Positions 1-6,308 of a stretch of 7,115 bases of DNA are shown here, piece after piece. The notes under the pieces are model-generated. The model did no database searches. It was not told the DNA's origin and worked only from the letters and a program-made list of their open reading frames with translations. Made by a program: the position numbers and the translations under genes. The stretch covers positions 1 to 7,115 of the forward strand of contig JACCSE010000022.1 of NCBI GenBank assembly GCA_013813145.1, read 5' to 3'. The number at the start of each line of letters is the position of its first letter. Within the stretch, counting starts at the first letter, position 1. Origin of the DNA: Gemmatimonadales bacterium. GTDB lineage: Bacteria; Gemmatimonadota; Gemmatimonadetes; Gemmatimonadales; GWC2-71-9.

Positions 1-66
1 GGGATCAAGCTCGCCGCGCAGACGTTCACCAAGGACGTCGCGAAGCTCTCGTGCTGCGCCGCATGA
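1..66 (+). CDS. merA: Mercuric reductase MerA, C-terminal end (partial)
   Basis: Frame 1 reads directly from the window edge to a TGA at 64-66 and gives 21 residues, GIKLAAQTFTKDVAKL followed by SCCAA. The segment KLAAQTF-x-KDV-x-x-LSCCA is the well-known carboxy terminus of MerA, the cytosolic FAD/NADPH enzyme that reduces Hg(II) to Hg(0). The vicinal Cys pair (codons at 52-57) is the C-terminal pair that hands Hg(II) from the surface to the active site of the partner subunit. Only this tail is in the window, so the state of the rest of the gene cannot be judged. The stop codon overlaps an ATG (ATGA at 63-66) that looks like the original start of a downstream merB, as expected for a mer operon. 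The short length limits certainty, but the motif is very distinctive. Confidence 0.88.
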   Translation, partial: GIKLAAQTFTKDVAKLSCCAA

Positions 67-435
67 ACACCGGGAGCGTTCCAGTGGAGAAGACCCTGAC
101 CGTCCTCGCTTCCGATCTCCGTGCCCGGCATCCTTGGCCTGGAGGCCGACGTAGAATCGCCGGCGCCCGGAAGCACCGCTCGCGTTCGGCTGAATGTTGC
201 CCCGGACCGAGTCAAGGGCGTCCAACCCCGGAGCGCGGTCATGTCATTTCTCTTGCCGAGCGCCCAGACCTTTCAGGCAGACGGCCTCAAGGCGATGGCG
301 AGCTTCTGCCACTACATCTTCTTCTTCCCTGACCGGGAGAGTGCTGCCGTCTGGACGGGAAGCCATCCTGGCACCACGGTGATCTCCGTGTCAGACGCCT
401 TCGAGCTGGGCCGCCAAATGGTTGCCGCGCGGTGG
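63..435 (+). pseudogene. merB: Organomercurial lyase MerB remnant, internally deleted
   Basis: MerB cleaves carbon-mercury bonds so that MerA can reduce the released Hg(II). From about 121 to 435 the plus strand encodes a MerB carboxy-terminal half. It contains PGILGLEADVESPAPG (matching the LLPALIGR-type segment of MerB), then VRLNVAPDRV, AVMSFLLP, the FCHYIFFF block with a Cys codon at 307-309 (equivalent to the second catalytic Cys, Cys159 of plasmid R831b MerB), and VISVSDAFELGR. MerB is usually a little over 200 residues; only about 105 are recognisable. The region that should precede PGILGL and carries catalytic Cys96 and Asp99 is absent. An ATG at 63, overlapping the merA stop, opens a short peptide (MNTGSVPVEKTLTVLASDLR) in a different frame that may be the original N terminus, which implies an internal deletion with frameshift around 105-120. 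A GTG at 121 could start the remnant, but the product would lack the active-site Cys and Asp. I call it non-functional. The exact ends are approximate. Confidence 0.77.
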
Positions 436-439
436 CGTC

Positions 440-1145
440 CTGCTCGCGCATCATCATGCCGGCGAAGAACGCGCCGAGCGCGAACGAAACGCGGAACAGC
501 TCGGCCGAGAGGAAGGCCACGCCGACCGCCGCGGAGATGACCGCCAGGGTGAAGAGCTCCGGCGAGCCAGTGCGGGCGACCTGCCAGAGCAGTCGAGGCA
601 GCAGCCGGCGGCGCTGCCGTCGAGCAGCCCCGCCGTGGTGGGCAAAAGCACCAGGATGAGGACCACGACTAGGTCCTCGACCACCAGCCAGCTCACCGCG
701 ATCCTGCCGTTCAGCGAGTTGAGCAGCCCCCGGTCTTCCAGCGCCCGGAGCAGCACGACCGTGCTCGCCACCGAGAGCGCCAGGCCGAATACCAACCCGC
801 CGCCGAAGCTCCATCCCCACCATGCCGCGGTAGCCGCCCCAGCGCGGTTGCGACGGCGATCTGGACCACGGCACCCGGAACCGCGATGCGGCGCACCGCC
901 AGCAGGTCCTCGATCGAGAAGTGCAGACCCACGCCGAACATCATCAGCATCACGTCGATCTCGGCGCGCTGGCCGGCAAGCTCGACGTCGGCCACGAACC
1001 CCGGGGTAGCCGGCCCGATGAGAATGCCGGCCACGAGGTACCCTACCAGCGGCGGCAGTTTGAGGCGCGTGGCGAGGAAGCCCACGATCAGGGCCAGGCC
1101 GAGTCCGGCGGCGATCGTGGCGATCAGGCTGACGTCGTGAGGCAT
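440..1145 (-). pseudogene. Kef/YbaL-type cation:proton antiporter remnant (frameshifted, truncated)
   Basis: The remains of a CPA2-family membrane antiporter (PF00999 Na+/H+ exchanger fold), closest by eye to E. coli YbaL/KefB. An ATG at 1145 opens MPHDVSLIATIAAGLGLAL and continues through LPPLVGYLVAGILIGPATPGF, VMLMMFGVGLHFS and VPGAVVQIAVATALG. The match then moves to another frame near 837-840 (AATAAWWGWSFGGGLVFGLA, STVVLLRALEDRGLLNS, VSWLVVEDLVVVLILVLLP). One extra G in the minus-strand G4 run there would restore the reading exactly. Near 605-620 the match changes frame again to LLPRLLWQVARTGSPELFTL and VSFALGAFFAGMMMREQ. YbaL has about 30 residues between these blocks that are missing here, so this second lesion is a deletion. 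Homology stops at about 440. The remainder of the membrane domain and any TrkA-N domain are absent. The first slip could be a sequencing error, but the deletion and truncation argue for a true pseudogene. The start lies 20 bases after the Uma2 gene with no clear Shine-Dalgarno. Confidence 0.85.
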
Positions 1146-1165
1146 GTGAAAGTGCGGCTGGCGAT

Positions 1166-1711
1166 TCAGACGGGCCGGAACAGCTCCTCGAGCGCGATGG
1201 TGAAGGCCTGCCCGGCTCCCGGTGGATGCCACACCAGCCGCTCCCGCTCGAGCCGGGGGAACGCATCGTCCGGGGTCCACTCTTCAACCTGGCGAGCGTC
1301 GGGATCCACGATCCAGTAGAGGGGGACCCGCGCATCCTGGTAGCGGCGGCGCTTGGTGAAGCGGTCGTGCTTGAGCGACGACGGACTCAGAACCTCCGCG
1401 ACCAGCAACAGCGTGCGGAGCTGCTCCCAATCGAGCGAGCGAACCTCCTCCAGGCGGGCAACGAAGATATCCGGTTGGACCAGGACGTCCTGCCGGCCCC
1501 AGGTAATGTCGGCCGCCAGGCCGAAGGCGTGCCCGACCGGATGAACGCGCAAGTACAGGTCGAGGGCGACGGACAGGCGCCAGACGACGACCTGGTGCCA
1601 GAGTCGCGGTGCCGGTGTCACCAGCAGCTCCCCGTACACCAGCTCGTGCCGGTTGCCGTCTTCCGGAAGCGCGCGGACCAGATCCGCGGTCCAATAGCTC
1701 TGAGCAGCCAT
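1166..1711 (-). CDS. Uma2-family putative endonuclease (DUF820)
   Basis: A 181-residue protein of the Uma2 family (PF05685), which has a PD-(D/E)XK restriction-endonuclease-like fold. Members are usually present in many copies per genome and their cellular role is unknown. The N terminus (TADLVRALPEDGNRHELVYGELL-type opening, residues 8-30) is the usual Uma2 start, followed by a conserved Pro after the strand (TPAP, 32-35). The putative catalytic residues are Asp81 in VQPDIFV and Glu106 in VAEVLSPSS, with the downstream KHD and YQDARVPLYWIVDPD strand-loop typical of the family. The ATG at 1711 fits the family start; a longer frame reaching 1816 adds unrelated residues. The ribosome binding site is weak (GTGGGT just before ATG). 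The gene lies 129 bases downstream of the nucleotidyltransferase on the same strand. I see no functional tie to the peptide cassette. Family call is strong; biochemical activity is inferred. Confidence 0.9.
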   Translation of the reverse strand: MAAQSYWTADLVRALPEDGNRHELVYGELLVTPAPRLWHQVVVWRLSVALDLYLRVHPVGHAFGLAADITWGRQDVLVQPDIFVARLEEVRSLDWEQLRTLLLVAEVLSPSSLKHDRFTKRRRYQDARVPLYWIVDPDARQVEEWTPDDAFPRLERERLVWHPPGAGQAFTIALEELFRPV

Positions 1712-1840
1712 ACCCACAGGATTGTCTCGGCAGGAGCAGGAGCGCAAGGGGGCACGCCGAAAAACTGCAGCCTCTGATCCCGGCATGCGGTACCTGAATG
1801 TCGCCGGCCGTATCATAGGGCCACAGCCCTCGGACAGAGG

Positions 1841-3013
1841 CTACCGCAGGCTGAGGAGGTAGCGCGGAGAATGAACCGCGTGGCTGGCGTGCCGGACGAG
1901 CCGCTGCATGGCTCCTGTGAGGCGCCGTCCCGGCGGCGCGGCACGGTGGAAGTTGCGGCGGGAGCCGCTCCAAGGCAGCGCGTCACCGTGACCGCTCCGC
2001 GCCGGCTGCATGCCCAACCGCCACATCAGGTTCCTGAGGCGCACTGAGGGACAGGCGGCGGCGGTCGGCAGGAGGCCGAGGATGAAGTGCCGCTCGAGGG
2101 TACGGAGCAGCAGTTCCGTCATCGGTGGGCGGAGCGACCGCAGCACGTGTTCGGGCGTCTCGATCGCCGCGACTGAGCGAGCCAGATGCAAGGTCCAGAA
2201 ACAGCAGGTCGCCCCCAAGGTCTCCCGGGCGAGCGCGATGAAACGGTCCCAGTCCACCTCGCCGGTTCCCGAGATCGCCGCGAGGTCCCGGAAGGTACGC
2301 CACGCCCCCCTCGCCATCTGATGGCCCCATGCGAAGTGGATGCAGGCGTGAAGCAACTGGTCGTGCACGTCGGGCACCAGGACGGTGCGTCCTTCCAGCG
2401 GAATGCGCCTGGCCCGGTGGAGCACGGCCTCGGGCGCCAGCCGAAAGGGATGCCCGCCGAGGCAAAGATCGGTATGCAGCTCGATCGAGATCGGGGTACC
2501 GGCGGCATCGTCGAAGGGAGGAAGGTGGTGATGGTCGCGATACAGATCCTCCGGACGGCGATCCTGGTTGTGGACCCAGCCGGACGCGAGCAGCACGTCG
2601 CGCGCCGGGGGCATGCACTCCGGCGCCACCAGCAGATCGATGTCCGCCATCGGCCGGTCGGTGAACCGGCTGTAGGCGGAATGCGCGAGCCCGGCGCCCT
2701 TGAGCAGGACGGCGTCTATTCCCGCCGCGTCCAGCGCGTCCAGCGTGCGATACAGCCGCCGGCGGAGCAGGTGCTGGTTGAACGTCGCCACCTGGGCCAG
2801 ACGCCTGAGGCCGGTGCCGGGATCCAGCTCGGGCCGGAGCCGGCGAAGCCGGTCCACCAGCACCGGAGCCGCCTGCTCCAGCTCCGCCAGATGACAGAGC
2901 CGGTTCCACTCGATGTGGCCACCGAGCAGGCTCCGGAGCGCGGGATCGGTCGAGGCTCCGCCCGCCGCCAGCAGGAGGAGCTGCGCTTCTCCGGGCAAAG
3001 AAGAGAGGGACAT
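1841..3013 (-). CDS. Nucleotidyltransferase family protein (PF14907-like)
   Basis: A 390-residue protein with a Pol-beta-type nucleotidyltransferase core. Residues 88-129 carry the family pattern: a helix (YRTLDALDAAGI), then AVLLKGAGLA (Lys105-Gly106), a Tyr in AYSRF, and RPMADIDLLV with the metal-binding Asp124-x-Asp126. A third conserved block, ISIELHTDL (Glu178, His180), follows. The C-terminal half is helical with several His/Trp residues (HDQLLHACIHFAWGHQ). This is the pattern of uncharacterised nucleotidyltransferases (PF14907) that are often found beside PqqD, B2 and HprK-like genes in RiPP loci. The substrate is unknown; transfer of a nucleotide or sugar-nucleotide group to a peptide is inference. 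The ATG at 3013 gives a natural start. An upstream in-frame TTG at 3031 touches the permease stop and would add six residues. It is the last gene of the cassette, 18 bases after the permease. Confidence 0.85.
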   Translation of the reverse strand: MSLSSLPGEAQLLLLAAGGASTDPALRSLLGGHIEWNRLCHLAELEQAAPVLVDRLRRLRPELDPGTGLRRLAQVATFNQHLLRRRLYRTLDALDAAGIDAVLLKGAGLAHSAYSRFTDRPMADIDLLVAPECMPPARDVLLASGWVHNQDRRPEDLYRDHHHLPPFDDAAGTPISIELHTDLCLGGHPFRLAPEAVLHRARRIPLEGRTVLVPDVHDQLLHACIHFAWGHQMARGAWRTFRDLAAISGTGEVDWDRFIALARETLGATCCFWTLHLARSVAAIETPEHVLRSLRPPMTELLLRTLERHFILGLLPTAAACPSVRLRNLMWRLGMQPARSGHGDALPWSGSRRNFHRAAPPGRRLTGAMQRLVRHASHAVHSPRYLLSLR

Positions 3014-3031
3014 CGGCCGCTGGTCTCGCAA

Positions 3032-3832
3032 TCAGTACAGAGCCAGGCTACCCACGCGCCGGGAATAGCGCAGCGCCCGGTGAAGCAGCCAGAGACTCAG
3101 CGCATAGAGCAGCGCCGCCAGACCGCACAGCACCGCGAGGTCCGGCAACACACCGGCGAGCGACTCTCCCTCGAGCATGGTCCGGCGGAGCGCGCGGAGC
3201 CCGTAGGTCAGCGGGATCGCTCCGGAGACGGACTCGAGCCACGAGGGAATCACGTGCGTGGGATAGTAGACCCCGCCGAGCAGGCCGGACAGCGCCAGCA
3301 CGGCCTGGGGGATGGAGCCCGTCGTCCGGAATGCCAGCACGCCGGACGCGGCGATCAGACCGAACGGGATGTGGGCCAGCACGATCAGCCCCAGAATGAG
3401 CAGCCCGGCCAGAGACCGCTCCCAGGCCAGATGCACCCCGAGGGCGAGGCCCGCCGCAAGCAGCAACCCCGCGCGCACCCCGGTCCAGATCAGCGGGTAT
3501 CCCATCATCCCCACGAGCAGCTCCGGGAGCCGGACCCGGGTGGTGAGCATCGCCTCCAGCGTGCCGTTCGCGATGCTGGAGCCGACCGCGCCGGGGAGCG
3601 CGGTCACCGCGGTGGTGAGCAGGGTAAGCACCATCATGCCCAGCACCAGGAAGGCGAAGTATTCCCCGCCCTGCGACGCGATGGAGTCGGCCATGACCGG
3701 CTGAAGCGCGCCGGCCACGAAGTAGAGCGGCACCACCATGAGCAGCAGCGAGCCCACCGACAGCAGCAGGCTCAGGCGATAGCTGGAGGCGGTGAGCCAC
3801 CCGGCTCGCACCAGCGCCAGGACCTTAGTCAT
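3032..3832 (-). CDS. ABC-2 type transporter permease
   Basis: A 266-residue integral membrane protein of the ABC-2 permease type. It has six hydrophobic segments at about residues 21-43, 58-82, 105-133, 141-168, 174-192 and 224-250. Family hallmarks are IANGTLEAMLTT (87-98) after the second segment, GLLGGVYYPTHVIPSW (183-198) in the re-entrant region near segment 5, and PLTYGLRALRRTML immediately after it. These match the usual GTLE and SGVYFPV..LP..LPLTY patterns. It should pair with the ATPase encoded just upstream, whose last codons overlap this gene. The ATG at 3832 is chosen; a GTG one codon earlier (3835) is equally possible. Overlap with the ATPase is 8 or 11 bases, implying translational coupling. 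Likely cargo is the product of the peptide-modification genes in the same operon, either for export or for self-protection, but cargo is inference. Confidence 0.92.
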   Translation of the reverse strand: MTKVLALVRAGWLTASSYRLSLLLSVGSLLLMVVPLYFVAGALQPVMADSIASQGGEYFAFLVLGMMVLTLLTTAVTALPGAVGSSIANGTLEAMLTTRVRLPELLVGMMGYPLIWTGVRAGLLLAAGLALGVHLAWERSLAGLLILGLIVLAHIPFGLIAASGVLAFRTTGSIPQAVLALSGLLGGVYYPTHVIPSWLESVSGAIPLTYGLRALRRTMLEGESLAGVLPDLAVLCGLAALLYALSLWLLHRALRYSRRVGSLALY

Positions 3833-4901
3833 CACTCGTGCCCTGCCGCCGCGCCACGACCCGGCCGATCACGTCGGCCAGCGTCGCTCCCAGCCGCTCG
3901 AACCGCGCCACGTCCACGTTCGCATCGGCGAATGCCCGGAGGGTATCGGCCGCCCCGTCCAGCGCTCCGTCTATGCGCAGATCGAGTTGAGCCCACTCGC
4001 CGGCGTCGAGCGGAAGCAGAACGTACTCCCGGACCAGTCCGGCCTCGACCAGCTTGGCCACTACGCCCTGCCAAGGACCCCGGGTCCACACCCGGTATCG
4101 TTCGCCCATCACTTCCCGGCTCAGCTCCTCGGCGGTTCCCACGGCCAGCAGGCGGCCGCGATCGAGAATCGCCACGCGCCCGCAGAGCTCCAGCGCTTCC
4201 TCGGTGTTGTGGGTAGCGAGGATCACGGTGCAGCCCTGGCGGCCCGACAGCTCGTCCCGGAGAAAGGCGCGGAAGCTTCGGGCGGCGAGCGGATCGAGGC
4301 TCCGGGTGGGCTCGTCCAGCAGCAGCACACGAGGCTCGGCCAGGAGCGCGCGAGCGATGAGCAGCCGTTGCTTCATCCCCGAGGAGAGCCCGCCGGCCAG
4401 GGCGCGATGGGCCGGCTCCAGGCCGACGGTATGGAGCACCTCGTCCACCCGCCGGTTGATCAGCCCGCCTCGCAGCCCTTGCAGCCGGGCGTAAAGCAGC
4501 AGGTTCTCCCGCGCGGACAATCGCCAGTGGAGACTGCGCTCGTCGGTGATGACCGGCGCGAGCACCCGCCGGACCGCGGCGGCTTGGCGGACGACGTCGT
4601 GTCCGTCCACGGTGGCCGTGCCCGAGTCGGGGAGGACCAGCGTGGCCAGCACTTTGAAGAGGGTGGTCTTGCCGGCGCCGTTGGCCCCGAGCAATCCGAA
4701 GAACTCGCCCCGCCCGACCGAGCAGGTCACGTCTTCCAGGGCGATCTGCGACGCGCGCCGGGTGGGACGGCGCAGCAGCTCGGTCCAGGTCCGGCGCACC
4801 GGAAAGCGCTTGGTGAGGCCTTCCAAGCGGATCGCGACCTCTCCCTGCGGCGCACGCGGAGCGGCGGGCGCCGCCGCTGAGGTCGGTGCCGGGACGCTCA
4901 T
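3825..4901 (-). CDS. ABC transporter ATP-binding protein
   Basis: A 358-residue cytosolic ATPase subunit. An Ala/Pro-rich N-terminal tail (residues 1-20) precedes the nucleotide-binding domain. Walker A is GANGAGKTT (72-80), the signature is LSSGMKQ (172-178) in place of the textbook LSGGQ, Walker B is VLLLDEP (192-198), the D-loop is SLDP (201-204), and the switch His is His231 in ATHNTEEA. The Q-loop region reads VLAPVITDERSLHWRLSARENL-like text (113-134) without an obvious Gln, a form familiar from some NatA/ABC-2 drug or polysaccharide exporters with an SERSF/WRLT-type block. About 100 residues follow the ATPase core (from about 255), resembling the C-terminal extension of ABC-2 ATPases. 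The ATG at 4901 overlaps the preceding stop as ATGA. Classical lasso-peptide exporters are fused ATPase-membrane proteins, so this split ABC-2 pair is a different arrangement. Confidence 0.93.
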   Translation of the reverse strand: MSVPAPTSAAAPAAPRAPQGEVAIRLEGLTKRFPVRRTWTELLRRPTRRASQIALEDVTCSVGRGEFFGLLGANGAGKTTLFKVLATLVLPDSGTATVDGHDVVRQAAAVRRVLAPVITDERSLHWRLSARENLLLYARLQGLRGGLINRRVDEVLHTVGLEPAHRALAGGLSSGMKQRLLIARALLAEPRVLLLDEPTRSLDPLAARSFRAFLRDELSGRQGCTVILATHNTEEALELCGRVAILDRGRLLAVGTAEELSREVMGERYRVWTRGPWQGVVAKLVEAGLVREYVLLPLDAGEWAQLDLRIDGALDGAADTLRAFADANVDVARFERLGATLADVIGRVVARRQGTSDD

Positions 4902-5851
4902 GGAAGTGCCGGCTCGGCAACGGCCGCGTGAGCACCGGCGTGCCACGCCTGCAACTGCCGCACGATCTCGGGCAGCCGATCGAAGTCGCGCATGAGCTCG
5001 AACACGTACACCGGCGTCGTCCGCACCACGGCCGCGGCCCAGCGGACGAGCACGCCGGTCTCCCCCTTGCCGAGCAGGGAACCGAGCTTGGCATGCGACA
5101 CCAGTGAGAGCGCGGCCGGGACCGGCTCCAGCCGCTTCCGCCGGGCGGGCGGCCCGGCATCGGAGGGCACCGGGGCGAGCAGGTAGATGGCGCGGAGCGG
5201 GGCGGGAGAGCGCATCAGCTGGTCTTCCGTCAACACCTCGAATACTCCCTTGCCACCGGCTGACCGCCCGCCGGTGTCGCCGGTCAGGCGAGCGGCCGAG
5301 TCGGCCCAGAGTCGCACGCCGTGAACGCCGGGACGTACGCTCGGACCCCCCGCCAAGTCGAGAGCGATGGTGTCGTCGCCCATCAAGCGCCCTCCGGCCA
5401 GAGCGAGCGCCAGAGCGAGGGTGGACTTCCCGTGAAGCTTGGGCGCGAGGAACGCCACGGCCCCGTCTCCCATCGTCACGGCACTTCCATGCAGGCAGAA
5501 CATCCCGCCCGCGTGCATCGCGAGCGCGAGCACCCGACCCAGCACATCGATGCGGGTCGCCTCGTCCGGCTCACGTCCGGCCGGAAACCAGCGGATCCGG
5601 GAGCCGTCCGCCGAAACCTCGAATATCCCCGTATCGTCGAACCGCAGGCGATAACCGCCGCCGTTCCGGTAGAGCCGCACCAGCACCTCGCCGTCCACCT
5701 GGTCTTGGCCCAGGTGCTCGCCCGGGCTCGCATCCGGCGCCGCCGAGGATGTCCGCAAGGTCCACGTCGGCAGGGAAGCCGGCAGCTCGATCAGCTCGGG
5801 AAAGCTGATGTCGCTGTCGAGACAACCACCGAACGCGGCGTAGCTGGGCAT
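4898..5851 (-). CDS. HPr kinase-related protein (HprK-like), RiPP-tailoring type
   Basis: A 317-residue P-loop protein of the HprK-related group. The N-terminal 100 residues are variable and beta-rich (GEVLVRLYRNGGGYRLRF). The kinase core begins at LHGSAV (120-125), followed by the P-loop AFLAPKLHGKSTLALA (133-148), where Lys142 and Ser143 are retained but the first P-loop Gly is Ala136. The acidic pair MGDDTIAL (Asp159, Asp160) matches the catalytic and metal-binding Asp pair of HprK. It lacks the length and context expected of a true PTS HPr kinase. Characterised relatives in lasso-peptide loci, such as PadeK and ThcoK, phosphorylate the C-terminal Ser of the precursor; the same role here is inference. 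The ATG at 5851 follows the B2 stop by one base and has a GGTGGGGACGG Shine-Dalgarno. The gene ends in an ATGA overlap with the ABC ATPase. Confidence 0.85.
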   Translation of the reverse strand: MPSYAAFGGCLDSDISFPELIELPASLPTWTLRTSSAAPDASPGEHLGQDQVDGEVLVRLYRNGGGYRLRFDDTGIFEVSADGSRIRWFPAGREPDEATRIDVLGRVLALAMHAGGMFCLHGSAVTMGDGAVAFLAPKLHGKSTLALALALAGGRLMGDDTIALDLAGGPSVRPGVHGVRLWADSAARLTGDTGGRSAGGKGVFEVLTEDQLMRSPAPLRAIYLLAPVPSDAGPPARRKRLEPVPAALSLVSHAKLGSLLGKGETGVLVRWAAAVVRTTPVYVFELMRDFDRLPEIVRQLQAWHAGAHAAVAEPALP

Positions 5852-5852
5852 G

Positions 5853-6308
5853 CTACCGTCCCCACCGTCCCAGCGAACCGCCGACCACGCCCAGCTCGGT
5901 AAGCCGGCGGAAGCCGCGGACGTGGGCGACGCGGTCGGCCAGCACCACGGTGCCGTACTCCACCCAGGCATGAGCCAGCAGGCGCCCGCCCTCCGGCCTG
6001 ACCCCGACGCAGAGGCGGGCCCCTCGGACCCCGCGCTCCTCCAGCATGGTCTTGAGCGCGAGCGCCCGGGCGAGGCACTTGGGCCGGAACAGCCCGTAAG
6101 CCGCCGCCCGGTGAACGGCTCGCCCCAGCCGGACCGCCAGCGCCTCGGCACCCGGCAGGTCCGGCGCGGGAGTATCGCGCGCGACGTCGATGAGACCGCC
6201 CGACGGCCTCGACCAGATCGCGGCCTGGGCCCGGAACAGCGCTATCTGTGCCCGGGCGACGTCGGCCACCTCCCCGGCCGATAGCCGAGTCGGCTTCCGT
6301 GCCGTCAT
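5853..6308 (-). CDS. Lasso peptide B2-type transglutaminase-like protease
   Basis: A 151-residue protein matching the lasso peptide biosynthesis B2 family (PF13471, transglutaminase-like Cys protease), of usual length. In lasso pathways B2 removes the leader peptide from the precursor while a PqqD-like B1 protein holds the leader. The catalytic Cys lies in RPKCLARALAL (Cys78), His in LLAHAWVEYG (His113), and the probable Asp in VLADRVA (Asp125), in the normal order and spacing. The GARLCVGVR strand (96-104) before the His block is also typical. The ATG at 6308 overlaps the pqqD stop as ATGA, so coupled translation of the two partners is expected. A longer reading frame reaching 6467 lies wholly inside pqqD and is rejected. 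The family call is strong, but the substrate is not visible in this window. Confidence 0.9.
   Translation of the reverse strand: MTARKPTRLSAGEVADVARAQIALFRAQAAIWSRPSGGLIDVARDTPAPDLPGAEALAVRLGRAVHRAAAYGLFRPKCLARALALKTMLEERGVRGARLCVGVRPEGGRLLAHAWVEYGTVVLADRVAHVRGFRRLTELGVVGGSLGRWGR

Noticed and set aside
1817..1830. Hairpin AGGGC-CACA-GCCCT after the nucleotidyltransferase as a terminator
   Set aside because: The stem is only five base pairs and no T-run follows on the minus strand, so it does not meet the pattern of an intrinsic terminator.
2186..4216. Very long plus-strand open frame of 676 codons
   Set aside because: It lies opposite the nucleotidyltransferase, permease and ATPase genes, which have clear family motifs. 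The product is Arg/Gln/Pro/His-rich with no domain pattern, an antisense shadow typical of GC-rich DNA.
4898..5851. True PTS HPr kinase/phosphorylase
   Set aside because: The P-loop is atypical, the N-terminal half does not match the HprK N domain, there are no PTS genes nearby, and the neighbours are peptide-maturation genes.
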